Part shown: one piece after another, positions 7,666-13,198 of the stretch | How positions within the stretch are numbered: position 1 is the first letter of the stretch | Layout of the letters: the number at the start of each line of letters is the position of its first letter | NCBI GenBank assembly: GCA_022361135.1 | Contig: JAKSBM010000669.1 | Coordinates: forward strand, 1-13,198 | Reading direction: 5' to 3' | DNA: 13,198 nt | Source of the DNA: Desulfobacterales bacterium | GTDB lineage: Bacteria; Desulfobacterota; Desulfobacteria; Desulfobacterales; Desulfobacteraceae | Program-made: the position numbers and the translations under genes | The notes under the pieces: generated by a model | Told to the model about the DNA's origin: nothing | Database searches by the model: none | Seen by the model: only the letters and a program-made list of their open reading frames with translations

Positions 7666-7695
7666 TTGTTGGACTTCACACTCCGGGCGTAATAA
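7666..7695 (+). promoter_or_regulatory. Possible sigma-70 promoter of the porin gene
   Basis: TTGTTG (7666-7671) and TAATAA (7690-7695) are 18 bases apart. Transcription would begin about 65 bases upstream of the porin ATG. TATATA at 7718 is an alternative -10 but has no partner -35. Confidence 0.3.
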
Positions 7696-7767
7696 AAAGC
7701 GTGCGACCATGGCATGGTATATAAGCCTGCCAATTTACAGATTAATTTATTACGAAGGATTGTGAGG

Positions 7768-9075
7768 ATGAAGAACGCAAAGAAACTTTTGGCCATTGCC
7801 CTGATGGCCCTCTGGCTTCCCGCAGGAGCCGCAATGGCGGAAACCTCTGCCGACGACAAAGCCCTGGGAAAAACCGCAGTTGACCTGGACGCAAAAATTA
7901 AGAAAAGTTACCTGACCTTTGTCACCGAAGATGGTCAGTTTGAATACAAGATCGACGGCCGGATCATGCTGGACACCGGTATCGTGAAAAACGACAAGGA
8001 CGCCAACCAACTCAACGAAGACACCCAGTTCCGCCGGGTCCGTCTGGGAATTAAAGCCAAGATGTTCCAGGACTGGCGGGGTGAGTTCGACCTGGATTTC
8101 GCTGAAAATGAAGTGGACATCAAGGACATGTGGATGTCCTATGAAGGCTTTGAAAACACCTCCATTAAAATTGGTAACCACAAACCCGCCTTCAGCCTGA
8201 ACGAAGTCACCACCTCCCGCTGGGGCACCTTCATGGAAGCCTCCTCCGTGGCCGATTCCTTCTCCCCCGGCCGTCACATCGGTCTCTCCGCCACCAACTA
8301 TGGTAAATTCGGTATCAACTACTTTGCCTCCGCCACCATCTTCGGCGACGAAGTGGGTGAAGACCACGTGGACGACGACGACAAGGACAACTACACCGGT
8401 GCTTCTTCCACCGGCCTGGCTGCCCGCTTCGTTGCCCAGCCCTACATTTCCGACAACGGTGACACCGTCATTGCCTTTGGTGCCAACTACCTGCGCCAGC
8501 AGCCCGATTCCGAAGCCGAAGACAAGGTTGACTTTGACGCCCGCCCCGAAGCCCGCTTCCTGGATTACAAATTCCAGGACACCAAGAAGATCAAAAACAC
8601 CGACCACTGGGATGTATACGGCGCAGAACTGGCCGGTAAATACAAAAGACTCTCCTGGCAGGCCGAATACATGATCAACAAGGTCTCCGTATCCGACGAC
8701 ACCGTTGCTCCTGAATTTGACGGCTGGTATGCCTATGTATCTTACTTCCTCACCGACGACCAGCGCCCCTGGGATGCCAAGGATGCTGAATTTGCCGGCA
8801 TTGTTCCCAATGGCAAATACGGTGCATGGGAAGTGGCCCTGCGTTACTCCAACCTGGACCTGAACGATTTCGACCGCTGGGGCGACGACCTGGACGACAA
8901 CGGTGGTGAATCCGATTCCTGGACCCTGGCCCTGAACTGGTACATCAACAACAACTTCATGGTTAAGGCCAACTACATCCACACCAAATACGACAAGTAT
9001 GCCAATGGTGGTGGAGACCTGGAAGGCGGCGACACCCTGGACACCGTGGGCATGCGCTTCCAATTCCTGTTCTAA
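7768..9075 (+). CDS. OprO/OprP-family (Porin_O_P) outer-membrane porin
   Basis: 435 residues. A clear signal peptide runs from residue 1 to 24 (lysines, a hydrophobic core, then cleavage after AMA). The mature chain is rich in alternating beta strands and ends in Phe (GMRFQFLF), the outer-membrane barrel signature. Hallmarks of the Porin_O_P family are FRRVRLGIKAKMFQDW (88-103) followed by GEFDLDFAE (105-113), and GNHKPAFSLNEVTTSRWGTF (136-155). In Pseudomonas the family forms trimeric phosphate- or pyrophosphate-selective channels; many relatives in other phyla are uncharacterised. Several loops are strongly acidic (194-208, 329-341, 370-384), unexpected for a purely anion-selective pore. 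The ATG at 7768 has GAGG close upstream. Codon choice is very biased towards C-ending codons, suggesting high expression. It is divergent from the SLC13/phosphohydrolase operon and ends at a strong terminator. Confidence 0.9.
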   Translation: MKNAKKLLAIALMALWLPAGAAMAETSADDKALGKTAVDLDAKIKKSYLTFVTEDGQFEYKIDGRIMLDTGIVKNDKDANQLNEDTQFRRVRLGIKAKMFQDWRGEFDLDFAENEVDIKDMWMSYEGFENTSIKIGNHKPAFSLNEVTTSRWGTFMEASSVADSFSPGRHIGLSATNYGKFGINYFASATIFGDEVGEDHVDDDDKDNYTGASSTGLAARFVAQPYISDNGDTVIAFGANYLRQQPDSEAEDKVDFDARPEARFLDYKFQDTKKIKNTDHWDVYGAELAGKYKRLSWQAEYMINKVSVSDDTVAPEFDGWYAYVSYFLTDDQRPWDAKDAEFAGIVPNGKYGAWEVALRYSNLDLNDFDRWGDDLDDNGGESDSWTLALNWYINNNFMVKANYIHTKYDKYANGGGDLEGGDTLDTVGMRFQFLF

Positions 9076-9117
9076 TTCAATGTAAAAGACCCGTTTGCAT
9101 TGGGTAGCCTCAAAAAC

Positions 9118-9154
9118 AAAACGGCCGGGAAGCATCTGCTTCCCGGCCGTTTTT
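9118..9154. terminator. Strong intrinsic terminator, porin/LysR, bidirectional
   Basis: A perfect 16-bp stem AAAACGGCCGGGAAGC (9118-9133) pairs with GCTTCCCGGCCGTTTT (9138-9153) around the loop ATCT, followed by one further T. A-rich sequence on the other side makes it work for the convergent LysR gene as well. Nothing else is seen between 9076 and 9221. Confidence 0.93.
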
Positions 9155-9221
9155 GTCTGGATTGAAGACACCGCTTCCCCACCCGCGGAAAAACGGCCGG
9201 GACCCGTGCCCCAAAGGGGGG

Positions 9222-10154
9222 CTAACGGGCCGGTAATTCCAGCTCCAGATGCTCGGCCAGGGTAAAGACACCCGGCAGCATGGAAAGGAATGTTTTTGCT
9301 GCAATGGAGAGCTTCCGCCCCTTGTGCCGGAGGAGGTAAAAAGTGGATTCCTCGTCAAAGCCGTCCAGGTTCACCGGGACCAGGTGACCGGTTTCGATTT
9401 CCCGCTGGACCGCACTTTCCGGGATCACGGAGATGCCAAACCCCTCTTCCACCACCCGCTTTACGGTTTCCACATTTTCCAGCTCAATGAACTTGATCTG
9501 GGGCTTGTCCCCGGCCGTGGAACGGGCCAGCCAATTCCGGACAAATTGCCGGGTCTGGGTGCCCTGCTCCCGTGAAATAAAGGGGGTGCGGCCAAAGTCT
9601 TCCAGGTGGACGGTTTCCAACTTGGCCAGGGGGTTTTCCGGGGCGGTCACCGCTACCATTTTCTCCACGTGGATGATGTCGGTTTCCAACTCCGGATATT
9701 GGCTGGCAGGGCCGGCTGCAAATCCGAAATCCACCTGTCCCTCCAGGACCAGATTGGTCACCTGGTGGGTGTTTCCGGCCTTTAGCTCCATTTCAATGTC
9801 CGGGTAGGCCGCATTGTAGCGTCCCACGATTTTGGGCAGCATATAGGTGCCGACCACGGCGGAGGTGGCAATGTCCAGTCGCCCCCGGCTCATGGAGTTC
9901 AACCCCTGGAAAAGGGTTTCGATTTCCTTGAATTGATCCAGGAGGGCTTCGGTCTGTTCAAAGAGCATCTCACCCTGGCGGGTGAGCATGATTTTCCGAC
10001 CGGTTCGGTCAAAAAGGACGGTGTTGTAAAAATGTTCCAATGCCTGGATATGCTGGCTCACGGCAGGTTGGGTCAAGAATAATTCCCGTGCGGCTTTGGT
10101 AAAATTCCCGACCTTGGCCACCATGAAAAAAGATCTCAGGTGATCAATATTCAT
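9222..10154 (-). CDS. LysR-family transcriptional regulator
   Basis: 310 residues, the standard LysR length. The N-terminal winged helix-turn-helix (about 1-60) contains NFTKAARELFLTQPAVSQHI (17-36) followed by LFDRTGRKIMLTRQGE (47-62). A linker helix follows, then a two-lobed periplasmic-binding-protein-like effector domain (about 90-300). The effector domain resembles the CysL/CysB/CbbR branch, but the ligand cannot be read from sequence. The ATG has AAGGA (10161-10165 on the plus strand) six bases upstream. It is divergent from the DUF47-PiT-CYTH-like operon across 114 bp, the normal geometry for a LysR protein that represses itself and controls the divergent operon. The signal might be phosphate-, sulfate- or redox-related; this is inference. 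Confidence 0.92.
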   Translation of the reverse strand: MNIDHLRSFFMVAKVGNFTKAARELFLTQPAVSQHIQALEHFYNTVLFDRTGRKIMLTRQGEMLFEQTEALLDQFKEIETLFQGLNSMSRGRLDIATSAVVGTYMLPKIVGRYNAAYPDIEMELKAGNTHQVTNLVLEGQVDFGFAAGPASQYPELETDIIHVEKMVAVTAPENPLAKLETVHLEDFGRTPFISREQGTQTRQFVRNWLARSTAGDKPQIKFIELENVETVKRVVEEGFGISVIPESAVQREIETGHLVPVNLDGFDEESTFYLLRHKGRKLSIAAKTFLSMLPGVFTLAEHLELELPAR

Positions 10155-10174
10155 AATGAATCCTTATGGTCTTG

Positions 10175-10189
10175 ATTGGTAAAGGTAAT
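10175..10189. promoter_or_regulatory. Possible LysR-type binding site (ATT-N9-AAT)
   Basis: ATTGGTAAAGGTAAT has the T-N11-A form with ATT/AAT ends typical of LysR boxes. It lies in the 114-bp region between the divergent LysR and DUF47 genes. AT-rich spacers give this pattern by chance fairly often, so it is a weak call. No convincing sigma-70 or sigma-54 promoter for the DUF47 operon was found in the same region. Confidence 0.3.
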
Positions 10190-10268
10190 TTAACTTCGGT
10201 TTCGGGGCGTGTTAGGTTTCCCAGGCATGAAAAGGATTGATTAGGAAATATTAGCAAGGAATCGGCCC

Positions 10269-10916
10269 ATGTTCAACATCATAACCCAGAAAACCGGTAT
10301 TGAGAAGGAAATCAACGCCTTCCTGGACCAGGTCAGCCAGTCCGGCCTCCTGTTCCGAAAAGGGGTCCGGGCATACCTGGACGGGAAGTACCCCTGTTTC
10401 GAAAAAGCCCTCACCGACATCTCCGACATTGAGCACAAGGGAGATGCGCTGAAGAAGTCCATCATTGAATACCTCCACACCAAAACCCTGATCCCGGAAT
10501 CCCGAGGGGATGTCCTGGAACTGCTGGAAAGCATGGATTCCATGCTGGATCGCTTCAAGGGGGCCCTGTGGCGGGTTGAAATTGAACGGCCTGAAATTGA
10601 TGCCTGCTTTGTTTCCGATTTCAGTGATCTCATCGACGGGGTGGTGGAATCCGTGGAAGCCATGGTGAGCTCTTCACGGGCCTTTTTCACCGACATTGCC
10701 TCGGTGCGGGATCACCTGCACAAGGTCTCCTTCTGGGAGACGGAGTGCGATCAGATTTCGGTGCGGTTGCGCCGGACCCTCTTCCGCAAAGAAGGGCTGC
10801 GGCTGAGCCATCGCATGCTCCTTTCCGATCTGATCCGCCACATCGAAAAAATATCCGACCGGGCCGAAGACGCCGCAGACCGGATGGGTATTTACGTCAT
10901 CAAACGGAGCCTCTAG
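10269..10916 (+). CDS. DUF47/PhoU-like phosphate transport regulator (TIGR00153)
   Basis: 215 residues, typical for the family, predicted all-helical and cytoplasmic. PhoU-like metal-cluster motifs of the ExxxD type are visible: DIEHKGDA (53-60, E55 and D59), the acidic stretch WETECD (156-161), and HIEKISDRAEDAADRM (191-206, E193 and D197). DUF47 proteins are usually encoded next to PiT transporters and are thought to control them; this gene sits 9 bp upstream of a PiT gene, fitting exactly. AAGGA at 10256-10260 precedes the ATG. In eukaryote-like and archaeal cases the partner role is also inferred from linkage. Nothing is missing or broken. Confidence 0.92.
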   Translation: MFNIITQKTGIEKEINAFLDQVSQSGLLFRKGVRAYLDGKYPCFEKALTDISDIEHKGDALKKSIIEYLHTKTLIPESRGDVLELLESMDSMLDRFKGALWRVEIERPEIDACFVSDFSDLIDGVVESVEAMVSSSRAFFTDIASVRDHLHKVSFWETECDQISVRLRRTLFRKEGLRLSHRMLLSDLIRHIEKISDRAEDAADRMGIYVIKRSL

Positions 10917-10925
10917 GGACCGCCC

Positions 10926-12098
10926 ATGTTTGCTTTTTTTCTCACCTCGGGCATATTTCTGGGCTGGTCCCTCGGCGCCAACGACGCCTCCAACGTATTT
11001 GGGACGGCCGTGGCCTCCCGGATGATCCGGTTTAAGACGGCGGCCATTTGCTGCAGTATCTTTGTGATCATCGGAGCCGTGGCTTCGGGGGCCGGCGCCT
11101 CCCACACCCTGGGAAAACTGGGATCGGTCAATGCCGTTGCCGGGGCCTTTATCACGGCCTTTTCCGCGGCCCTGAGCGTCTACCTCATGACCAAGGCCCG
11201 ATTCCCGGTCTCCACCTCCCAGGCCATTGTGGGGGCCATTGTGGGATGGAACCTGTTTTCCCATTCTCCCATCAATTACAACTCATTGATCAAAATCACC
11301 ATGACCTGGCTCATCTGCCCGGTCCTCTCCGGTGTCATTGCCGTCATCCTTTACCAGATCTCGGCCAGAATCATCAATGGGTGCAAAATTCATATGTTCA
11401 AACTGGACCGGTACACCCGCTGGTCCCTGCTCATTGCCGGCATATTCGGTTCCTACTCCCTGGGGGCCAACAACATTGCCAACGTCATGGGCGTATTCCT
11501 TCCCGTTGCCCCCTTTGAACCCATGGCCCTGGGCCCCTTCATATTTTCCCCGGCCCAGCAGCTCTTTCTCATCGGCAGTCTCGCCATTGCCGTGGGGGTA
11601 ATGACCTATTCCAAACGGGTGATGATGACCGTGGGATCCGGGATTGTGGAGCTTTCTCCCGTGGCCGCCAGCGTGGTGGTCTGGTCCCATTCCATTGTTT
11701 TGTTCCTATTCTCCTCCCAGGCTTTGGAATCCTTTCTCCAATCCCACGGCCTGCCCACCATCCCCCTGGTTCCGGTGTCCTCCTCCCAGGCCGTTGTGGG
11801 CGCAGTCATGGGCATTGGCCTTCTGAAAAAAGGGTTCTGGAGCATTAAATGGAAAATGGTGGGCGGCATTGCCAGCGGGTGGGTGACCACCCCCATCATT
11901 GCCGCAGGGGTCTGCTTCATCAGCCTCTTTTTCCTTCAGAACGTATTCCAGCAAACGGTTTACCATCCTGTGAACCCCCGGGCCGCCATTTCCATTGAAG
12001 GGGCCGCAACAGCCCCCCAAAGTCAAATAAAAATCGCCGATGCCGTGGACAACAGCCCCGGAATCGACACCCATTTCAATGTAAACACCAATAATTAA
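10926..12098 (+). CDS. pit: PiT-family inorganic phosphate transporter
   Basis: 390 residues, about ten membrane segments, at the short end for the family (no long central cytoplasmic loop). The inverted repeat is clear: GWSLGANDASNVFGTAVA (13-30) and GSYSLGANNIANVMGVF (175-191) are the two GANDxxN signatures, and PVSTSQAIVGAIVG (94-107) and PVSSSQAVVGAVMG (283-296) the second pair. GWVTTPI (318-324) is also typical. It should carry phosphate (often as metal phosphate) into the cytoplasm with a cation. Some PiT relatives, such as Bacillus CysP, move sulfate, but the DUF47 neighbour favours phosphate. A polar, probably cytoplasmic or periplasmic tail of about 45 residues follows the last membrane segment. 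AGGGA precedes the ATG; the gene is 9 bp after DUF47 and 13 bp before the CYTH-like gene, so one operon. Confidence 0.93.
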   Translation: MFAFFLTSGIFLGWSLGANDASNVFGTAVASRMIRFKTAAICCSIFVIIGAVASGAGASHTLGKLGSVNAVAGAFITAFSAALSVYLMTKARFPVSTSQAIVGAIVGWNLFSHSPINYNSLIKITMTWLICPVLSGVIAVILYQISARIINGCKIHMFKLDRYTRWSLLIAGIFGSYSLGANNIANVMGVFLPVAPFEPMALGPFIFSPAQQLFLIGSLAIAVGVMTYSKRVMMTVGSGIVELSPVAASVVVWSHSIVLFLFSSQALESFLQSHGLPTIPLVPVSSSQAVVGAVMGIGLLKKGFWSIKWKMVGGIASGWVTTPIIAAGVCFISLFFLQNVFQQTVYHPVNPRAAISIEGAATAPQSQIKIADAVDNSPGIDTHFNVNTNN

Positions 12099-12111
12099 TG
12101 GAGTAATTACC

Positions 12112-12750
12112 ATGGCAGACGTATACGCAGCCAACAACGCCATCTCTAAGGAAGATGCTGAGAAACTCGTTCCCCGGGCCGAATTCCGGGTATTTGGTCA
12201 GAAGGTTCTGGACCTGGTCACCACCACCATGTGGAAGGCCCAGGCCAAACTGTTCAAGATCCGCACCTCCGGAGAAACCTACATCCTCTCCGCCCTGACC
12301 AACGAAGCCAACGTAAAAATCCGCGACGGTCTCCTGGACATCAAGACCAAGGTGTCCGAAACCGAAGACGGATACGAAGTATTCCAGCCCCGGGGCAAAT
12401 TCCAGTTCCCCGTCTCCAAGGACGAACTGAACAAAATTTTTGAAAACCTGCTGGTTGAAATCGAACTGGACCAGGACACCTACACCCTGGATCAGTTCAT
12501 CTCCATGGTTAAGGCCCACAAGGACCTGGCTGCCGTGGACGTGCAGAAGGAAAGATATGGATTTTCCGTGGACGGGATGATCTGCGAATACGGCAAGATC
12601 CTGTTCAACGGCGCCATGCTGGAAACCGCCTGCGTGGAAAGCGAAGACTACGAAGGCATGAAAAAAGCCATTGAAGCGCTGGAGTTGACCGAAATGGAAA
12701 ACGTCAACTACCTCAAGGCTGCCAAACGCGTCATCGGAATGGACGCCTAG
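12112..12750 (+). CDS. Divergent CYTH-like (triphosphate tunnel) domain protein, function unknown
   Basis: 212 residues, soluble, with no signal peptide or membrane segment. I do not recognise a named family. The pattern of charged residues follows the CYTH/triphosphate-tunnel fold: an opening strand with alternating charges RAEFRVFG (22-29, E24, R26), VKIRDGLLDIKTK (68-80, R71, K78, K80), VFQPRGKFQFPVS (90-102), LLVEIELD (113-120), QKERYGFSVDG (145-155, K146, R148) and MLETACVESEDYEGMKKAIEAL (169-190, E171, E176), ending in a helix with NYLKAAKRV. The EXEXK signature is incomplete, so it may bind rather than hydrolyse its ligand. GGAG at 12100-12103 precedes the ATG. It is last in the DUF47-PiT operon, near a PPX1-like enzyme, which fits polyphosphate, triphosphate or nucleotide binding. 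Codon use is as biased as in the porin gene, suggesting abundance. The fold call is moderate; the function is unproven. Confidence 0.6.
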   Translation: MADVYAANNAISKEDAEKLVPRAEFRVFGQKVLDLVTTTMWKAQAKLFKIRTSGETYILSALTNEANVKIRDGLLDIKTKVSETEDGYEVFQPRGKFQFPVSKDELNKIFENLLVEIELDQDTYTLDQFISMVKAHKDLAAVDVQKERYGFSVDGMICEYGKILFNGAMLETACVESEDYEGMKKAIEALELTEMENVNYLKAAKRVIGMDA

Positions 12751-12777
12751 CCCATCTCCCTTAAGTCGTTTTCCTAG

Positions 12778-12821
12778 ATCCGGCCAGTCGGCCGGATATG
12801 GGCCCGATTCATGCCGGGCCC
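12778..12821 (+). other. Two tandem GC-rich hairpins in the 3' region of the phosphate operon
   Basis: ATCCGGCC (12778-12785) pairs perfectly with GGCCGGAT (12790-12797) around AGTC. Two bases later GGGCCCG (12800-12806) pairs with CGGGCCC (12815-12821). Neither has a T-run, so they are not terminators by themselves. They may protect the transcript 3' end or act as RNA structure. They precede the true terminator. Confidence 0.6.
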
Positions 12822-12836
12822 ACCTCCTTTGTGTAG

Positions 12837-12877
12837 AAAGCCCTGGAATCCCATGATTCCGGGGCTTTTCTTTTTTT
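12837..12877 (+). terminator. Intrinsic terminator of the DUF47-PiT-CYTH-like operon
   Basis: AAAGCCCTGGAATC (12837-12850) pairs with GATTCCGGGGCTTT (12855-12868) through a 14-bp stem with one G-T pair, around a CCAT loop. A T-rich tract including seven T in a row (12871-12877) follows. Confidence 0.92.
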
Positions 12878-13017
12878 GTCCGTCCCGGCCCGTCTCCCCC
12901 CAGTGCCTCCCATGGATTAAGGCACCCCGATTCACAATCCATTATAGTAATTCTCAAAATAACGTTCCGATTGAATGGGCTTTTGTCCATTTGATTCCAA
13001 GGTTTTTATCCCAACCC
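12878..13017. other. Non-coding stretch without a recognised feature
   Basis: The gene-free right end runs from 12751 to 13198. Between the terminator and the repeat copy I see no ribosome site with a plausible reading frame and no stable hairpin. The segment 12935-12970 is AT-rich compared with its surroundings but has no convincing paired promoter hexamers. Confidence 0.5.
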
Positions 13018-13184
13018 GGCGATGGCGGGGGGAGGCAGATTCCACTGCCACCGTTGCGGTCGTCCTGACCGCAACGCCTGCGAAGGGTCCCGTCCCATTC
13101 GTCGTGAAGCTGCCGAGCCCCTTAACGCCCGCTCCATCTCCCTCCCCCCGCCATCACCTGATCCCCCAGGTATGATTGGTAAAT
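13018..13184 (-). repeat. Interspersed repeat, copy B, with terminal inverted repeats (MITE-like)
   Basis: The left arm (13018-13040, GGCGATGGCGGGGGGAGGCA then GAT) and the right arm (13136-13158, its reverse complement except two bases) form a 23-bp terminal inverted repeat around a 95-base core. The core holds a perfect 10-bp hairpin, CGTTGCGGTC (13052-13061) with GACCGCAACG (13067-13076). The similarity to copy A continues beyond the right arm to about 13184. The element is in opposite orientation to copy A. It has no coding capacity and resembles a non-autonomous miniature element or a large structured intergenic repeat. No clear target-site duplication is seen. Confidence 0.85.
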
Positions 13185-13198
13185 TTAAAACAATGTTC

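Noticed and set aside
7641..7700. Possible Pho box (CTGTCAT-type direct repeats) upstream of the porin
   Set aside because: Only isolated TCATAA-like words are seen; the two spaced repeats required for a PhoB site are missing.
7710..7727. Sigma-54-like TGGCATG before the porin gene
   Set aside because: The downstream GC is two bases too far from the GG, and no -12 TTGC is present.
7750..9171. A 473-codon open frame antisense to the porin gene
   Set aside because: It is a by-product of the strongly biased codons of the porin gene (GAC, TTC, GCC); it lacks a ribosome site and its translation is low-complexity G/V-rich. The porin frame has a signal peptide, family motifs and a C-terminal Phe.
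10161..10168. TCCTTATG shared with the palindrome at 7625, considered as a common operator
   Set aside because: At this place the word is simply the reverse complement of the LysR ribosome site (AAGGA) and it is not palindromic here.
12076..12990. A 304-codon frame antisense to the CYTH-like gene
   Set aside because: It runs through the terminator and hairpins and has F/G/V-rich shadow composition; the plus-strand gene has a proper ribosome site and operon spacing.

Overview
This is a GC-rich, gene-dense bacterial stretch with ten protein genes, no RNA genes, no CRISPR array and no transposase. The gene styles suggest a Gram-negative anaerobe of the Desulfobacterota (Desulfobacterales-like). 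They include an OprO/OprP-type outer-membrane porin, a sigma-54 activator, a TIGR03084/acyl-CoA dehydrogenase pair and an SLC13-type transporter next to a DHH phosphohydrolase. The taxon is inferred from gene content only and is not firmly established.

Left part (1-4704). A decayed copy of an interspersed repeat (52-203) lies just beyond the stop of yaaA (minus strand). Next comes a PAS/AAA+/Fis sigma-54 activator (minus). Divergent from it is a two-gene plus-strand operon: a DinB-like TIGR03084 protein and an acyl-CoA dehydrogenase of the long-chain/isovaleryl type. A good -24/-12 element at 2601-2616 starts this operon, so the divergent activator probably controls it. A bidirectional terminator (4676-4704) closes it.

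Middle part (4788-9154). A leftward operon encodes an SLC13/DASS anion transporter followed by a DHH/DHHA2 phosphohydrolase that resembles eukaryotic exopolyphosphatase PPX1/prune more than ordinary family II pyrophosphatase. Divergent from it is a Porin_O_P (OprO/OprP-like) outer-membrane channel. The 257-bp shared regulatory region carries a perfect palindrome.

Right part (9222-12877). A LysR regulator (minus) is divergent from a three-gene operon: a DUF47/PhoU-like protein, a PiT phosphate transporter, and a 212-residue protein that I read as a divergent CYTH/triphosphate-tunnel fold. Three hairpins follow, the last an intrinsic terminator. A second, inverted copy of the repeat (13018-13184) ends the window.

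Taken together, 4788-12750 looks like a phosphate/polyphosphate (or sulfate/pyrophosphate) handling neighbourhood. It has an anion porin in the outer membrane, two anion transporters in the inner membrane, a polyphosphate- or pyrophosphate-cleaving enzyme, a PhoU-like transporter regulator and a possible polyphosphate/triphosphate-binding protein. The grouping of PPX1-like, SLC13, PiT and CYTH-like proteins resembles the parts list of eukaryotic polyphosphate metabolism. That functional link is inference.
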